A DNA stretch of 64,000 nt from Paenibacillus sp. NAIST15-1 (GTDB taxonomy: Bacteria; Bacillota; Bacilli; Paenibacillales; Paenibacillaceae): the NCBI RefSeq assembly GCF_001894745.1, contig NZ_BBYF01000009.1, forward strand, positions 166,607-230,606, given 5' to 3'. Under the pieces are notes generated by a model. That model did not search any database, had not been told where the DNA came from, and saw only the letters and a program-made list of their open reading frames with translations. The first letter of the stretch is position 1. Each line of letters opens with the position of its first letter. Of the stretch, positions 21,792 through 31,260 are shown piece after piece. Made by a program: the position numbers and the translations under genes.

Positions 21792-21825
21792 ATATGAATA
21801 TTGCCGCTTTTTTTCAATTTCTCGC

Positions 21826-21853
21826 TTTACAGATGAAGCGAAACGTATACAAT
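21826..21853 (+). promoter_or_regulatory. candidate promoter of the AraC-family sensor gene
   Basis: TTTACA and TACAAT separated by 16 bases, about 107 bases before the ATG at 21961. Confidence 0.55.
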
Positions 21854-21960
21854 AATTACAAATCATCAGCATCTTTTCTCTATTAAATTGTCTTCTTACT
21901 AATTGCCAGATTCACTTCATAGCAAGATTACATCAAGAGACTACTAGGAGGCTTGTCAGG

Positions 21961-24270
21961 ATGAGTTGGAACTATTTTCGGTCGAAGCTGCTATTACAGT
22001 ACATATGGTCGTATATATTGATTTTTCTCATCCCATTAGTGGTTCTCACGATCTTTATCTATCAAAATGCCGTAAACAATCTTCGTTCCGAAATTGAGCA
22101 ATCGAACGTGAACCAGCTCAATCAGGTGAAGCTGAACATCGATTCTCGCATGACGGAGCTTCGAGACATTGCTTCTCGCATTGCTTATGATGAACAATTG
22201 ACACCTTATATGATACGGCATCCCTATTACAGCCGCGATGCGATATCCGCGCTCGGCAAATATAAAGCGAACAGTTCCATTCTAGAAGAGCTATTCCTTT
22301 TCTACAGGAATAGCCACGCCATCTACTCGTCAAAAGGAATGACCAATGTAGATGTCCTCTTTGATCAATACTATCTATTCGAGGACTGGAGCAAGAAGGA
22401 TATTATTAAGGAGCTGGAAACTGAGCTCTATCCTGTCGTGCGACCAGCGGAATCCGTTAACTTGAGCATGAATATTACCAAGTCCATGCTTGCGTATATT
22501 ATCCCGATCACTCCTAACAGCTCGTCTCCACACGGAACCGTGCTGTTCCTGATGGAGGAATCGAAGCTAACGGGACTTATGGATACCATTCTGAATGGAT
22601 TCAAAGGCAATACCTACATCTTCGACGAGAAGGGTCGTGTGCTTACCCAGAATAATCATGGAGAGCCTATCCCAAAAACTGAGATTCACTTGTTGTCAGA
22701 GCTCGGGCCCGGCATCCATAGCTTGAAGCTGGATAATATGCAGCAATCCATTGTTTCTGTTAAATCTTCCATGAATGGGTGGACCTATGTGACGGCTATG
22801 CCAAGCGAGCAATTTTTCGGGCGTGTGTTCCATATTCAGACCTTCTTCATGCTCGCATTCGCTGTAGTGGTCATCGCCGGCATTCTAGCAGCCATAATCC
22901 TGGCACGCAAGCAATACCATCCAATCCATGATCTTATGGAATTTGCCTTGTTGAATGAAGAAGCCTCTGCTGCACAGCCAGCACCTAAGAGACGCAATGA
23001 GTTGGAGTGGATTCGTAAAACTCTGCATGACTATAGTGCCCGCGTCGATATTCAAGAGCCATTTGCCCGAAATCAATTTCTGCTCATGCTGCTCAAGCAT
23101 GGGAAGCTGGACAACCCAGAATCTGCACATATTATGGAGATGATCGGCATTGAACTGACAGGCAAGTACTATTTCATCATTGCAATCTCTTGGGATGAGT
23201 ATCCTGGCGTCGCAGATGCATTGCAGCATCGTCAGCAGATCGTAGAGCTGTTCGAGGAAATTGAAATTCCAGAATACGGTGCACACGCATATGGCATTGA
23301 GCTGCCGCATTTTGATCAATTCGCCCTTATCGTCAGCATGAATGAGGACTCAAGAATCTCCGTGGAGCACCAGATGGAACAAATCGTCGAAGCTCTTCGA
23401 ACAACCGTGATGGAAAGCACGCACCTCATCCCATCCATTGGTGTTGGTAATGCCTATGAGGATGCAGCGCTCTTGAATCAGTCTTATATCGAGTCAGCTT
23501 CTGCGCTGGAGTATCGTATGGCGAACGGCAAGGGCAGCATTACTTATTTCAACAAGCTGTCCCATACGCCTAACGACACGTTCTGGATCGCTAAGGACTC
23601 CCTGCTTAAGCTTACACAAAGCTTGAAGCAGGGCAATGATACCGTTGCAATGCAAATGATTGAAGCGATATTCAACAAGCTGAAGGCAGAGCGCGTATCG
23701 ATCTCTCTCCTTCGCTGTATTTGCTTCGATATTATGAATACCTTGCTGAAGACAGCGTCTGAGCTCGGCTTGAACGAGTTAATTCGTGATATTCCGAGCT
23801 TCACCTCCTTCGAGTCACTGGAGGAGCTTGAGAAGAAGCTTCAGCTCTTGGCCGCACATATCTGCGAACAGGTAGAGCGCAACTCGGAAAATGAACAGCT
23901 CTCTTTAATGGACAGCGTCATTGCGTACGTTGATCAACAGTATACCGACTACAGCTTGAGCTTGGAAGCGACCGCACAGAAGTTCTCTATCTCGTCCTCT
24001 TATCTCAGCCGTTCATTCAAGGAGAAGACAGGCAGCAACTTCTCTCAATATATATGGCAGCGCCGCATGGATGAGGTCATTCGCCAGCTGCTGACGACTA
24101 GTGATCCGCTGAAGGACATCATCGTCAGGGTCGGATATTTGGATACACCGAACTTTATTCGCAAGTTCAAAAAAGAGACGGGATATACACCAGGCCAATA
24201 CCGGAAGCTTCATGCTTCAAGCGAGCAAGCGAAAGCCGCCGCAGATGCGGACGATGAATCTATAAGCTAA
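21961..24270 (+). CDS. membrane-bound sensor/AraC-family transcriptional regulator (YesS/YtdP-like)
   Basis: This 769-residue one-component regulator combines an extracellular sensor with a DNA-binding domain. TM1 is at ~14-35 (YILIFLIPLVVLTIFIYQ) and an extracellular dCache-like region spans ~36-290. TM2 is at ~293-315 (FFMLAFAVVVIAGILAAIIL), followed by a cytoplasmic linker of ~330 residues and a C-terminal pair of HTH motifs at ~655-755 (ATAQKFSISSSYLSRSFKEK and VGYLDTPNFIRKFKKETGYT). Such proteins in Bacillales usually activate adjacent oligosaccharide ABC importers. Here it converges with the importer at 24379-28089 across a shared terminator. It has a strong AGGAGG site. The ligand is unknown, and a sugar exported from or present at the cell surface is a reasonable guess from context. 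Confidence 0.9.
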   Translation: MSWNYFRSKLLLQYIWSYILIFLIPLVVLTIFIYQNAVNNLRSEIEQSNVNQLNQVKLNIDSRMTELRDIASRIAYDEQLTPYMIRHPYYSRDAISALGKYKANSSILEELFLFYRNSHAIYSSKGMTNVDVLFDQYYLFEDWSKKDIIKELETELYPVVRPAESVNLSMNITKSMLAYIIPITPNSSSPHGTVLFLMEESKLTGLMDTILNGFKGNTYIFDEKGRVLTQNNHGEPIPKTEIHLLSELGPGIHSLKLDNMQQSIVSVKSSMNGWTYVTAMPSEQFFGRVFHIQTFFMLAFAVVVIAGILAAIILARKQYHPIHDLMEFALLNEEASAAQPAPKRRNELEWIRKTLHDYSARVDIQEPFARNQFLLMLLKHGKLDNPESAHIMEMIGIELTGKYYFIIAISWDEYPGVADALQHRQQIVELFEEIEIPEYGAHAYGIELPHFDQFALIVSMNEDSRISVEHQMEQIVEALRTTVMESTHLIPSIGVGNAYEDAALLNQSYIESASALEYRMANGKGSITYFNKLSHTPNDTFWIAKDSLLKLTQSLKQGNDTVAMQMIEAIFNKLKAERVSISLLRCICFDIMNTLLKTASELGLNELIRDIPSFTSFESLEELEKKLQLLAAHICEQVERNSENEQLSLMDSVIAYVDQQYTDYSLSLEATAQKFSISSSYLSRSFKEKTGSNFSQYIWQRRMDEVIRQLLTTSDPLKDIIVRVGYLDTPNFIRKFKKETGYTPGQYRKLHASSEQAKAAADADDESIS

Positions 24271-24282
24271 GTGCATACGTAC

Positions 24283-24338
24283 AAAGAAAACGAGCACCAA
24301 AGGCAGAATAGGAAGCCTAAGGTGCTCGTTTTCTTTCC
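24283..24338. terminator. bidirectional terminator between the regulator and the solute-binding protein gene
   Basis: AAAGAAAACGAGCACC and GGTGCTCGTTTTCTTT form a 16-bp perfect stem with inner pairing AGGC/GCCT. A-rich and T-rich flanks on either side serve both converging genes. Confidence 0.9.
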
Positions 24339-24378
24339 GATTAGCTTAATTCACAATTTACGAGGTCACAACTAACGT

Positions 24379-25986
24379 TTACTTCCCTGAGTTCCATTGG
24401 TCATAGGCTTTTTGATAAACCTCAACGATTTTCTCAGCGCCCATCTTCTTCAATGTACCTATATACTTATCCCAATTCGCAAGCGGTTCTTGCCCTGTTA
24501 CGAACTTCGCTTCCATTTGCTTCACGTAAGTGTCGAGGTCAGAGCGCAAGCTCGATACTTGCTGCTGATCAGCCTCGGACAAATATACGCTCGGGAATGG
24601 AACCTTCGCGATCGGATTGATTTTTTCCTCTGTTTCTTTCTTCAACCACTTCTCGAATTCGCCTTCGAATCCGCGCTTCACTTCTTCTGTCATGACTTTC
24701 GGGACGATCGTACCGTAGTCCGGCGTCAAAGTTGCACGATAGTCCTCACGATCCTTACCATCCGGTACCGGAAGTTGTTTCTTTGTATGGTCTTCCTTGT
24801 TTGCATACTCCCACAACGTGCCTTCCGGACCGTAGCTAAGCAATTCGGAGCCTTCTACCGAATAGAAGAAGTCTACCCATCGCATGGTTGCTTCTGGGTT
24901 TTTGTTCTTGTTCGTAATCGCGAATACGCCCTTCATCAAACCTGGATGCTTCGCTGCGACCGGTTCGCCCATCTCGCTTTTCACAGGAGCGTACATCGGG
25001 TCAGTCATGCTAGGCTCGCCACCCAATGTGAAGTAGGCATGGTAATCAGCGAACAATGCCACTTGATTATTTTTCCCTTTTGCTTTCTTTTGCTCATCCG
25101 TTTGGGAGAAGGTTTCATGATCTAACAATTCTTCGTTCCACAACTTGTTCAAGAACGTAAGATAGCCTTTGTATCCTTCCTCCATTGGAGAGTAGTGAAC
25201 TTTCCCTGCTTTATCCGCATAGATGAATTCGCCATACATCCCCCAAGAGCCGAACAACCACATGCGAATGTCGTCAAGCTTAACGGAAACGAGCGGAATT
25301 TCATCCTTCTTGCCATTTCCGTTCGGATCTTCTTCTTTAACCCGTTTCAAGTATGTGTATAGTTCATCCGTTGTGGATGGTACTTTGTCCATGCCAAGCT
25401 TCTTCAAGAACTTGCCGTTATACCACAATGGACCACGATACCAGCCTGCATCCAAGTCAATGCTTGGCAAGGAATAAATATGTCCATCTGGCGTCGTAAT
25501 CGACTTGCGAATATCTGGATTATCATTCAGGATTTTGTTCAAATTCGGTGCATACTTCTCAATAAGTCCTTCCAAAGGAATCAGTACCCCTTGGCTGCTT
25601 CCATAGTTGATTTCATCTGCAGACTGCAATTGGCCAGAGAAGAACACATCAGGATAATCGCCACTAGCAAATACAAGGTTGCGCTTTGTGTCAAAGCTGT
25701 CGAGAGGTGCATTTCGGTATTCAAACTTAATGCCAGTCTTCTCTTCCATTTGCTTTAATAAAGCCATATCCTTCCAGTTTTGAATCCCTACGTCTTGTCC
25801 CATCATCGTAAGTGTAATAGGTTCCTTAACGATCGGGAAGCCTTCTTGATTTAAGTTGCTAAGTGCTTCCTCGCTACCTTTGCTTCCCTCTGCGGCAGGC
25901 TTGTCTGACGATCCGCATCCTGCGAGCATTGTGAAGATCAAGGTCATAGACATCAACAATGCCCACGTTTTTTTCCATTTTTGCAT
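24379..25986 (-). CDS. extracellular solute-binding lipoprotein of a CUT1 sugar ABC importer (LplA-like)
   Basis: It captures an oligosaccharide or sugar derivative outside the membrane for the two permeases encoded upstream. The N-terminus MQKWKKTWALLMSMTLIFTM is a signal peptide ending in the lipobox LAGC, so Cys ~24 is lipidated. A Gly/Ser/Glu-rich linker follows. The 535-residue size and the sequence NGNGKKDEIPLV (a typical EF-hand-like DPNGNGKKDE calcium motif) are features of the large LplA/YtcQ-type binding proteins of Paenibacillus. It is the third gene after the two permeases, separated from the second by 216 bases with no clear terminator. No ATPase is encoded here, so a shared MsmX-type ATPase such as that at 60284-61405 is presumed. 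Confidence 0.92.
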   Translation of the reverse strand: MQKWKKTWALLMSMTLIFTMLAGCGSSDKPAAEGSKGSEEALSNLNQEGFPIVKEPITLTMMGQDVGIQNWKDMALLKQMEEKTGIKFEYRNAPLDSFDTKRNLVFASGDYPDVFFSGQLQSADEINYGSSQGVLIPLEGLIEKYAPNLNKILNDNPDIRKSITTPDGHIYSLPSIDLDAGWYRGPLWYNGKFLKKLGMDKVPSTTDELYTYLKRVKEEDPNGNGKKDEIPLVSVKLDDIRMWLFGSWGMYGEFIYADKAGKVHYSPMEEGYKGYLTFLNKLWNEELLDHETFSQTDEQKKAKGKNNQVALFADYHAYFTLGGEPSMTDPMYAPVKSEMGEPVAAKHPGLMKGVFAITNKNKNPEATMRWVDFFYSVEGSELLSYGPEGTLWEYANKEDHTKKQLPVPDGKDREDYRATLTPDYGTIVPKVMTEEVKRGFEGEFEKWLKKETEEKINPIAKVPFPSVYLSEADQQQVSSLRSDLDTYVKQMEAKFVTGQEPLANWDKYIGTLKKMGAEKIVEVYQKAYDQWNSGK

Positions 25987-26202
25987 GGCAATGATCCTCC
26001 CTTTTGATGATTATTATACTCTTTGTCCTGCTTCTATAATAAGCAAAGGCGAGCCTTCGTTTATTACCGTTCATAGATTCGACAATGACAACGTACATAT
26101 CTTTCATGCTCACTAGACGAAATAGACGAGATTCGTTACTGATGAATTCTACTCTGGTTACAATCACAAGCGCATTCTAAAATTTACAACAGTCTGTTCA
26201 AG

Positions 26203-27114
26203 CTATCCTTTGACCGATCCAATCATAACCCCTTGCACGAAGTAACGCTGCAAGAATGGGTATACCACGATAACCGGTAAAGTCGAAACAATAATGACCG
26301 AATATTTGACGAGCGATGCGATTTCTGCCTTGTTGTTTAGCGCAGCGGCAACCGAACTACTTACCGCAGCACCAGTCGTTTCTGCCGACATTTCCTGCAG
26401 AACAAGAATTTGACGTAGGATCATTTGCAGTGGATATTTCGACTCTTCATTCAAATAAATGAGAGCGCCAAAGTAGCTGTTCCAATGTCCAACCCCATAG
26501 AATAATGCCATAACGGCTATGATCGGAGCTGACAACGGCAAAATAATCTGCAGGAATAACCGCATGTTCGTACAGCCGTCAATGCTTGCTGCTTCCTGAA
26601 GTTCTCTAGGTATCGTGGATTGGAAGAATGTCCGTGCCACTATGATGTTCCAGACCGATGCTGCACCCGGCAAAATTAACGCCCACATACTGTTGATTAG
26701 CCCCAGTTCTTTAATCAACAGATATCCCGGAACTAATCCGCCACCGAAGAACATTGTGAACAGGAACATCCCCATAAAGAAATTACGTCCAATAAAGTCC
26801 GATCGGCTCAATGCGTATGCTGCCGGTAACGTTACGGCTAGGTTAACGCAAGTACCTACAACGGTATATAAAATGGTGTTCCCATAACCACTCCATATCT
26901 TTGAGTTCTCGAACACGCGTGCGTATCCGTCAAATGTGATTCCTTTTGGGAACAGCCACATTTCACCAGAGGCTACCATCTTGGGATCACTGATAGACGC
27001 GCTTAGAATATACAACACAGGATACAATACAAGAATCAAAGCTATCGTTAAATAAATATAGTTACATACGATAAAAATCTTGTCCGCTCTCGTTTCTTTC
27101 ACAGTAGCAGCCAT
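26203..27114 (-). CDS. carbohydrate ABC transporter permease (YtcP/LplC-like, CUT1 family)
   Basis: This inner-membrane permease has 303 residues and six predicted helices. The MalG-type EAA loop ELQEAASIDGCTNMRLFLQIILP around residues 190-212 contacts the ATPase. The C-terminus ends in RYFVQGVMIGSVKG, a very common ending of this subfamily. It starts 18 bases after the stop of the partner permease, so they are co-transcribed. With the binding protein downstream it makes an importer of the lplABC type, probably for a di- or oligosaccharide. The substrate cannot be read from sequence. Confidence 0.92.
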   Translation of the reverse strand: MAATVKETRADKIFIVCNYIYLTIALILVLYPVLYILSASISDPKMVASGEMWLFPKGITFDGYARVFENSKIWSGYGNTILYTVVGTCVNLAVTLPAAYALSRSDFIGRNFFMGMFLFTMFFGGGLVPGYLLIKELGLINSMWALILPGAASVWNIIVARTFFQSTIPRELQEAASIDGCTNMRLFLQIILPLSAPIIAVMALFYGVGHWNSYFGALIYLNEESKYPLQMILRQILVLQEMSAETTGAAVSSSVAAALNNKAEIASLVKYSVIIVSTLPVIVVYPFLQRYFVQGVMIGSVKG

Positions 27115-27132
27115 GTTCCATTCTCCTCCTTC

Positions 27133-28089
27133 CTACCACAAGCTTGTTTCGCTCGTGCGTCGCGCGATTTGGTTAACAACGATGAGCAAAATAGCATTAA
27201 CGATCGAGTTAAATAAACCTATCGCCGTGGAGAAGCTGTACTGCGCATCTACTAGACCTGAACGATATACGAATGTCGATATGACATCAGAAGATTCCAT
27301 GTTGAGTGGGTTTTGCAAGAGCAATATTTTCTCAAATCCGACACCGAGAATGCTGCCCATGTTCAAAATGAGCAAGATTGTAATCGTTGGAATAATTGCC
27401 GGAATGTTAATATGCCAGATACGTTGGAACCGGTTCGCGCCATCTACAACGGCCGCTTCATGGAGCTGTGGATCAACACCAGATAAGGCTGCCAAATAAA
27501 TGATTGTCCCCCATCCCGTACCCTGCCACACACCAGACAAGACATACATTGTCTTAAACCATGCCGGATCCGTAAGGAAAGAGGCCGGTTCAAATCCGAA
27601 GAACTTAATGATATGAATGATGATACCAGTTGAAGGAGACAGGAACGTAATAATGATACCTGCCATGACGACAACGGAAATAAAGTGCGGTGCATAGGTT
27701 ATCGTCTGTACCGTTCGCTTGAATATCCCATCCTTAACTTCATTAAAGGCAAGCGCCAATATAATTGGCAGCGGGAAGCCTATCGCCAGCTCATACAAGC
27801 TGATGCTCAGCGTATTCCACAGCAGATCCCAGAAGTAGTACGAGTTGAAGAAGCGCTCGAAGTGGTCGAATCCGACCCATGGGCTCCCCATAATCCCTTT
27901 CGCTGGGATGAAGTTTTTGAATGCAATTTGAATCCCGTACATCGGGCCGTAATGGAAAATGAGGAAGTACAAAAATGCAGGAGCAATAAATAAATACAAC
28001 TCCCAATTCTGAAGCATCTTCTTCCACGTCGGTTTCTTCTTATTTGGAACCACGTTCATTGAAAGGGCACTCTGTCCATTTCCTTGCAT
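27133..28089 (-). CDS. carbohydrate ABC transporter permease (LplB-like, CUT1 family)
   Basis: This partner permease has six predicted helices. The EAA loop is recognisable in LHEAAVVDGANRFQRIWHINIPAI at about residues 215-240. The N-terminal cytoplasmic part is basic (NKKKPTWKKMLQNWELY). ATG at 28089 follows AAGGGAGGGAGTG at good spacing, while a GTG three codons upstream overlaps that site. It is the first gene of the three-gene importer operon. A near-consensus cre site and a possible -10 lie ~85-110 bases upstream, so catabolite repression by CcpA is likely. Confidence 0.92.
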   Translation of the reverse strand: MQGNGQSALSMNVVPNKKKPTWKKMLQNWELYLFIAPAFLYFLIFHYGPMYGIQIAFKNFIPAKGIMGSPWVGFDHFERFFNSYYFWDLLWNTLSISLYELAIGFPLPIILALAFNEVKDGIFKRTVQTITYAPHFISVVVMAGIIITFLSPSTGIIIHIIKFFGFEPASFLTDPAWFKTMYVLSGVWQGTGWGTIIYLAALSGVDPQLHEAAVVDGANRFQRIWHINIPAIIPTITILLILNMGSILGVGFEKILLLQNPLNMESSDVISTFVYRSGLVDAQYSFSTAIGLFNSIVNAILLIVVNQIARRTSETSLW

Positions 28090-28546
28090 CGTGTCCACTC
28101 CCTCCCTTCAAATGATGGCATGGTTGGCACAGTCACTTTCATTGATGAAACGATGAACTGTGCATGAAGCCATGCTAACGCTTTCATGAGAACATTTTAG
28201 GCATCCTTTACCAATATCGTAAATATGTCGATTCCGCATTGTCGTTAACATATCCTTTACAACCGCGCCACTGCGCGTTTTTTGATCACGCACCCTGCGT
28301 CGGTACTACCTCAATTGCAGGCGAAATTGGTACATTTTGATGTTACCGATCACACACCAAATGTTACACATTGTCAGGAAAAACATATCGAACAAGGCTG
28401 ATTACAACGCTTAATGTTCAGCTTCCAACCCTTCCATCTATTGCTGAATTCTGCATCAGGATGTATGATAGTTCTATTATCATAGAACTAATGGATTTAT
28501 AAACTTACATACATGGACACATGTATAAGAAAGGGGAAAGATTCAA
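28090..28546. other. divergent intergenic region between sugar importer and alpha/beta hydrolase
   Basis: It holds the importer's control region (cre site at 28173-28186, possible -10 TAAAAT at 28194-28199 on the minus strand) and, at the right, the hydrolase leader. Bases ~28300-28480 show no gene or clear structure. Confidence 0.5.
28173..28186 (-). promoter_or_regulatory. CcpA cre site before the sugar ABC operon
   Basis: Minus strand TGAAAGCGTTAGCA matches TGWAANCGNTNWCA at 13 of 14 positions. It lies just downstream of a possible -10 (TAAAAT at 28194-28199), where CcpA binding represses. Confidence 0.75.
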
Positions 28547-29227
28547 TTGTCTACTTATCTTCTTGTCCACGGAGCATGGGATGGCGGATTTGTATGGAGG
28601 GAAGTCGCATCCCTGCTTCGACAAGCTGGTCATGATGTGTACACACCCTCCCTCACTGGACTTGGAGAGCGAACACATCTAGCTCATCCAGACATTGATC
28701 TACATACCTTCATTCAGGATATTGTAGGGGTCTTTATTTATGAACAGCTCGAGGATGTTATTCTTGTTGGACACAGCTTCTCTGGAATGGTAATCACCGG
28801 GGTAGCTGAAATAGTACCTGATCGAATCAGGCAGCTGGTCTATGTTGATGCCATGGTTCCACGCCATGGAGAATCTGTGGCGACCCTCTCAGCTCCATAC
28901 TTGGATAATCCCTATCCAAGTACTGCAGATGGCGACACACCGGCGTTTATTGCACCACCTAACTTAACAGATCCGCGTAAATCGCCAATGCCGACACGTT
29001 CGTATATGCAGGAGCTATCTATTACCAATGAGCGTGCCGCTGCCCTTCCTCGCATCTACATAGAACCGCTGGATCATCCTGATAGTTGGCCGATGGCTGC
29101 CTTTTTCCGCGCAATGGCCTTACGCGCCCGGGATGCCGGCTGGCGCCATATGAGTCTCGAGCAAGGAGGGCATTGGCTCATGAAGACTCAGCCCGAACCA
29201 TTGTCCAAGCTGCTCCTGAATCTGTAA
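28547..29227 (+). CDS. alpha/beta hydrolase (EstC/salicylate-esterase-like)
   Basis: This 226-residue soluble serine hydrolase probably acts on a small ester or lactone. It has the oxyanion-hole LLVHGAWDGGFVW near the N-terminus, the nucleophile elbow VGHSFSGMV (Ser near 79), an acidic residue candidate in IEPLDHPDSWP, and the catalytic His in LEQGGHWLMKTQPEPL. The TSLTGLGERTHL-like segment (PSLTGLGERTHLAHPDIDL) is typical of the hydroxynitrile-lyase/esterase group. The TTG start at 28547 lies after AAGGGGAAAG. It is monocistronic, divergent from the sugar importer, and followed by a bidirectional terminator shared with potD. The substrate is unknown. Confidence 0.88.
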   Translation: MSTYLLVHGAWDGGFVWREVASLLRQAGHDVYTPSLTGLGERTHLAHPDIDLHTFIQDIVGVFIYEQLEDVILVGHSFSGMVITGVAEIVPDRIRQLVYVDAMVPRHGESVATLSAPYLDNPYPSTADGDTPAFIAPPNLTDPRKSPMPTRSYMQELSITNERAAALPRIYIEPLDHPDSWPMAAFFRAMALRARDAGWRHMSLEQGGHWLMKTQPEPLSKLLLNL

Positions 29228-29234
29228 TCAACAT

Positions 29235-29280
29235 AAAAATGCCCTTACTCCACATTAGGTGTGGATTAAGGGCATTTATT
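29235..29280. terminator. bidirectional terminator between hydrolase and potD
   Basis: AAATGCCCTTA...TAAGGGCATTT with inner CCAC/GTGG pairing and A/T flanks, placed between two converging genes. Confidence 0.85.
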
Positions 29281-29300
29281 ATTCAATCAATACTATGCGA

Positions 29301-30347
29301 TTATCTTCCGCTCTTCAGTTCTGTCCACAAGCGATCATATAATTGGATATTTTTTCCAACATCGCCGAGCCATTCTGTTCGACCAAGTTCTTCGTCAGTT
29401 AAGTTAATCATCTTGTTGTCCAGATACTCTTTGCTATGGTGCTCTTTTGCCTTCGTCACAGGATTGCTGTAACCGATAGCCTCATAGTTCTTCGCACTGT
29501 TCTCCGGATCAAGCATGAAGTTGATGAACTTCTCCGCTAATTCCTTATTCTTCGTACCCTTTGGAATCGCATAGTTGTCCGAGAAGATCGTGCTTCCTGT
29601 CTTCGGAATCATGAATGCAACATCTGGGTTCTCACCATGAATGACAGATGCATCGCCAGACCATACCGTACCGATCCAGCCTTCTTCCGCAATCATCTTC
29701 TGCTTGATGTTGTCCGTATCGAATGCAAGCACGTTCGGAACAAGCTTGCGCAGGTCATCAACAGCCGCGTTGATTTCCGCTTCATTTTGGGAACTGTTCG
29801 ACTTGCCTGCCTTCTTCAGCGCCATACCTACGATCTCGCGGTTGTCATCCAGAAGAAGTACTTTACCCTTGTACTCATCCTTCCACAAATCCGCCCAATC
29901 GGTTGGAGCTTGCTTCACATATTTTGTGTTGTAGGCAATGCCTGTAACACCCCATGTATATACAATAGAGTACTTGTTGCCAGGATCAAATTCAGGGTTT
30001 TTGAAACGATCCGTGACGTATTGGAAATTCGGAATATGATTTAAATCGAGCGGCTCCAGCAGATCTTGCTTAATCATGCTAGCCACCATATAGTCGGACG
30101 GTTGAATTAAATCATAATTCGCGCCGCCGGCTTTCAACTTCGCCAGCAGTTCCTCGTTGTTGGCAAAAATCGCATAGTTAACTTTTACGTTATTCTCCGA
30201 TTCGAATTTCTTGATCATATCCATATCGAAGTTATCTGCCCAGCTGTACAAATTCAATGTTTGCTCCGGCTTAGAAGAGCAGCCTGCCAGTGCAGTAAGT
30301 GCCAACATCCCGGCCAATACGACCGCGAACCATTTCTTTTTGTTCAA
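29301..30347 (-). CDS. potD: spermidine/putrescine-binding lipoprotein PotD
   Basis: This is the periplasm-equivalent (membrane-tethered) receptor of the polyamine ABC importer. A signal peptide ends in the lipobox LTALAGC, and Cys ~23 is followed by SSKPEQ. The mature part begins LNLYSWADNFDMDMIKKFE, a typical PotD start, and includes YDLIQPSDYMVASMI, VYTWGVTGIAYN, and WSGDASVIHGENPDVAFMIP, which carry polyamine-pocket residues in this family. Length is 348 residues. The start is TTG. It is the last gene of potABCD, 94 bases after potC, with a terminator downstream. Confidence 0.94.
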   Translation of the reverse strand: MNKKKWFAVVLAGMLALTALAGCSSKPEQTLNLYSWADNFDMDMIKKFESENNVKVNYAIFANNEELLAKLKAGGANYDLIQPSDYMVASMIKQDLLEPLDLNHIPNFQYVTDRFKNPEFDPGNKYSIVYTWGVTGIAYNTKYVKQAPTDWADLWKDEYKGKVLLLDDNREIVGMALKKAGKSNSSQNEAEINAAVDDLRKLVPNVLAFDTDNIKQKMIAEEGWIGTVWSGDASVIHGENPDVAFMIPKTGSTIFSDNYAIPKGTKNKELAEKFINFMLDPENSAKNYEAIGYSNPVTKAKEHHSKEYLDNKMINLTDEELGRTEWLGDVGKNIQLYDRLWTELKSGR

Positions 30348-30441
30348 TTCTTGTTACCCCTCTCTGATCCTGCAACAGATCCTTAGAATGTAATAATTAT
30401 TATGATTCAAATTCACTTGCTCACATCGGGTGAACAGTGAA

Positions 30442-31260
30442 TTAGAACGGCAGCATAGAGCTTTTCTTCTCTCCGTTACCGCGGTTCAACAACCATTGCG
30501 CCAGTACGATCAGCACAACGCTCAAGATAATCATTAGCGTACACAAGGCGTTGATCTCTGGAGAGATCCCCCGTTTTACCAATCCATAAATGTAAATCGG
30601 CAATGTTGTCGAGTTCGGTCCGGCAACAAAGAAGCTGATCATAAAGTCATCAATCGACAGTGTAAAAGCCATGATCGCTCCGGCAAGCACGCCTGGCCAT
30701 ATCGAAGGCAGCGTAACGTAGCGGAATGTCTGCCATGGTGTAGCACCAAGGTCAGATGCCGCTTCTTCAAGCTGCTTACCCATGTTGGCAAGCCTAGAAG
30801 CAACAATCACATACACGTATGAAATACTGAACGTGATATGTGCAATAATAACCGTCATTTTGCCCAGATCAATCTTAAACTGGCTGAACAGCACCAGTAG
30901 GGACAAGCCCATAATGATATCCGGTACAATAATCGGCAAGTACAACAATCCGATTACGCCTTGCTTGCGCTTGGCAGTCATTCGGCGAAGTGCAATTGCG
31001 GCTATCGTGCCGAGTACAGTCGAGATGACTGTAGATATCAATGCGATCGACAAGCTGTTACTGAGTGCTTCCATTACTTGTCGGTTGTCGAATAGTGAAC
31101 TGTACCATTTGAACGTGAAACCGCTCCAATTCGAATTAATCCGCGAATTGTTGAACGAGTACGCGATAATCAAAAATACAGGTATATAAATAAATAGAAT
31201 TAACAGTATCGAATGGAGCGCAAGAAGCGGACTCTGATTCTTTTTGGTTGCTGCCTTCAT
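30442..31260 (-). CDS. potC: spermidine/putrescine ABC permease PotC
   Basis: A 272-residue permease with six predicted helices. The conserved loop LEEAASDLGATPWQTFRYVTLP is at about residues 158-180 for contact with PotA. SIDDFMISFFVAGPNSTTLP and IYGLVKRGISPEINAL are characteristic of PotC. Its ATG overlaps the potB stop by four bases (ATGA), indicating translational coupling. It is part of the polyamine uptake operon potABCD. Confidence 0.94.
   Translation of the reverse strand: MKAATKKNQSPLLALHSILLILFIYIPVFLIIAYSFNNSRINSNWSGFTFKWYSSLFDNRQVMEALSNSLSIALISTVISTVLGTIAAIALRRMTAKRKQGVIGLLYLPIIVPDIIMGLSLLVLFSQFKIDLGKMTVIIAHITFSISYVYVIVASRLANMGKQLEEAASDLGATPWQTFRYVTLPSIWPGVLAGAIMAFTLSIDDFMISFFVAGPNSTTLPIYIYGLVKRGISPEINALCTLMIILSVVLIVLAQWLLNRGNGEKKSSMLPF

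Larger units (their letters stand above)
21265..21960. other. intergenic region upstream of the AraC-family sensor gene
   Basis: It holds a minus-strand terminator-like hairpin without an obvious upstream gene (21455-21492), then, on the plus strand, an 8-bp inverted repeat, a cre-like site (21764-21791) and a promoter (21826-21853) for the gene at 21961. A minus-strand frame of about 56 codons (roughly 21620 to 21450, beginning MSSCEGGLPAAITGLGQ) has plausible codons but runs through the hairpin and lacks a good binding site, so I do not call it. Confidence 0.5.

Noticed and set aside
23931..28186. The AraC-type regulator and sugar genes as a novel two-component system
   Set aside because: The protein is a one-component membrane regulator of a known YesS/YtdP type; no histidine kinase or receiver domain is present.
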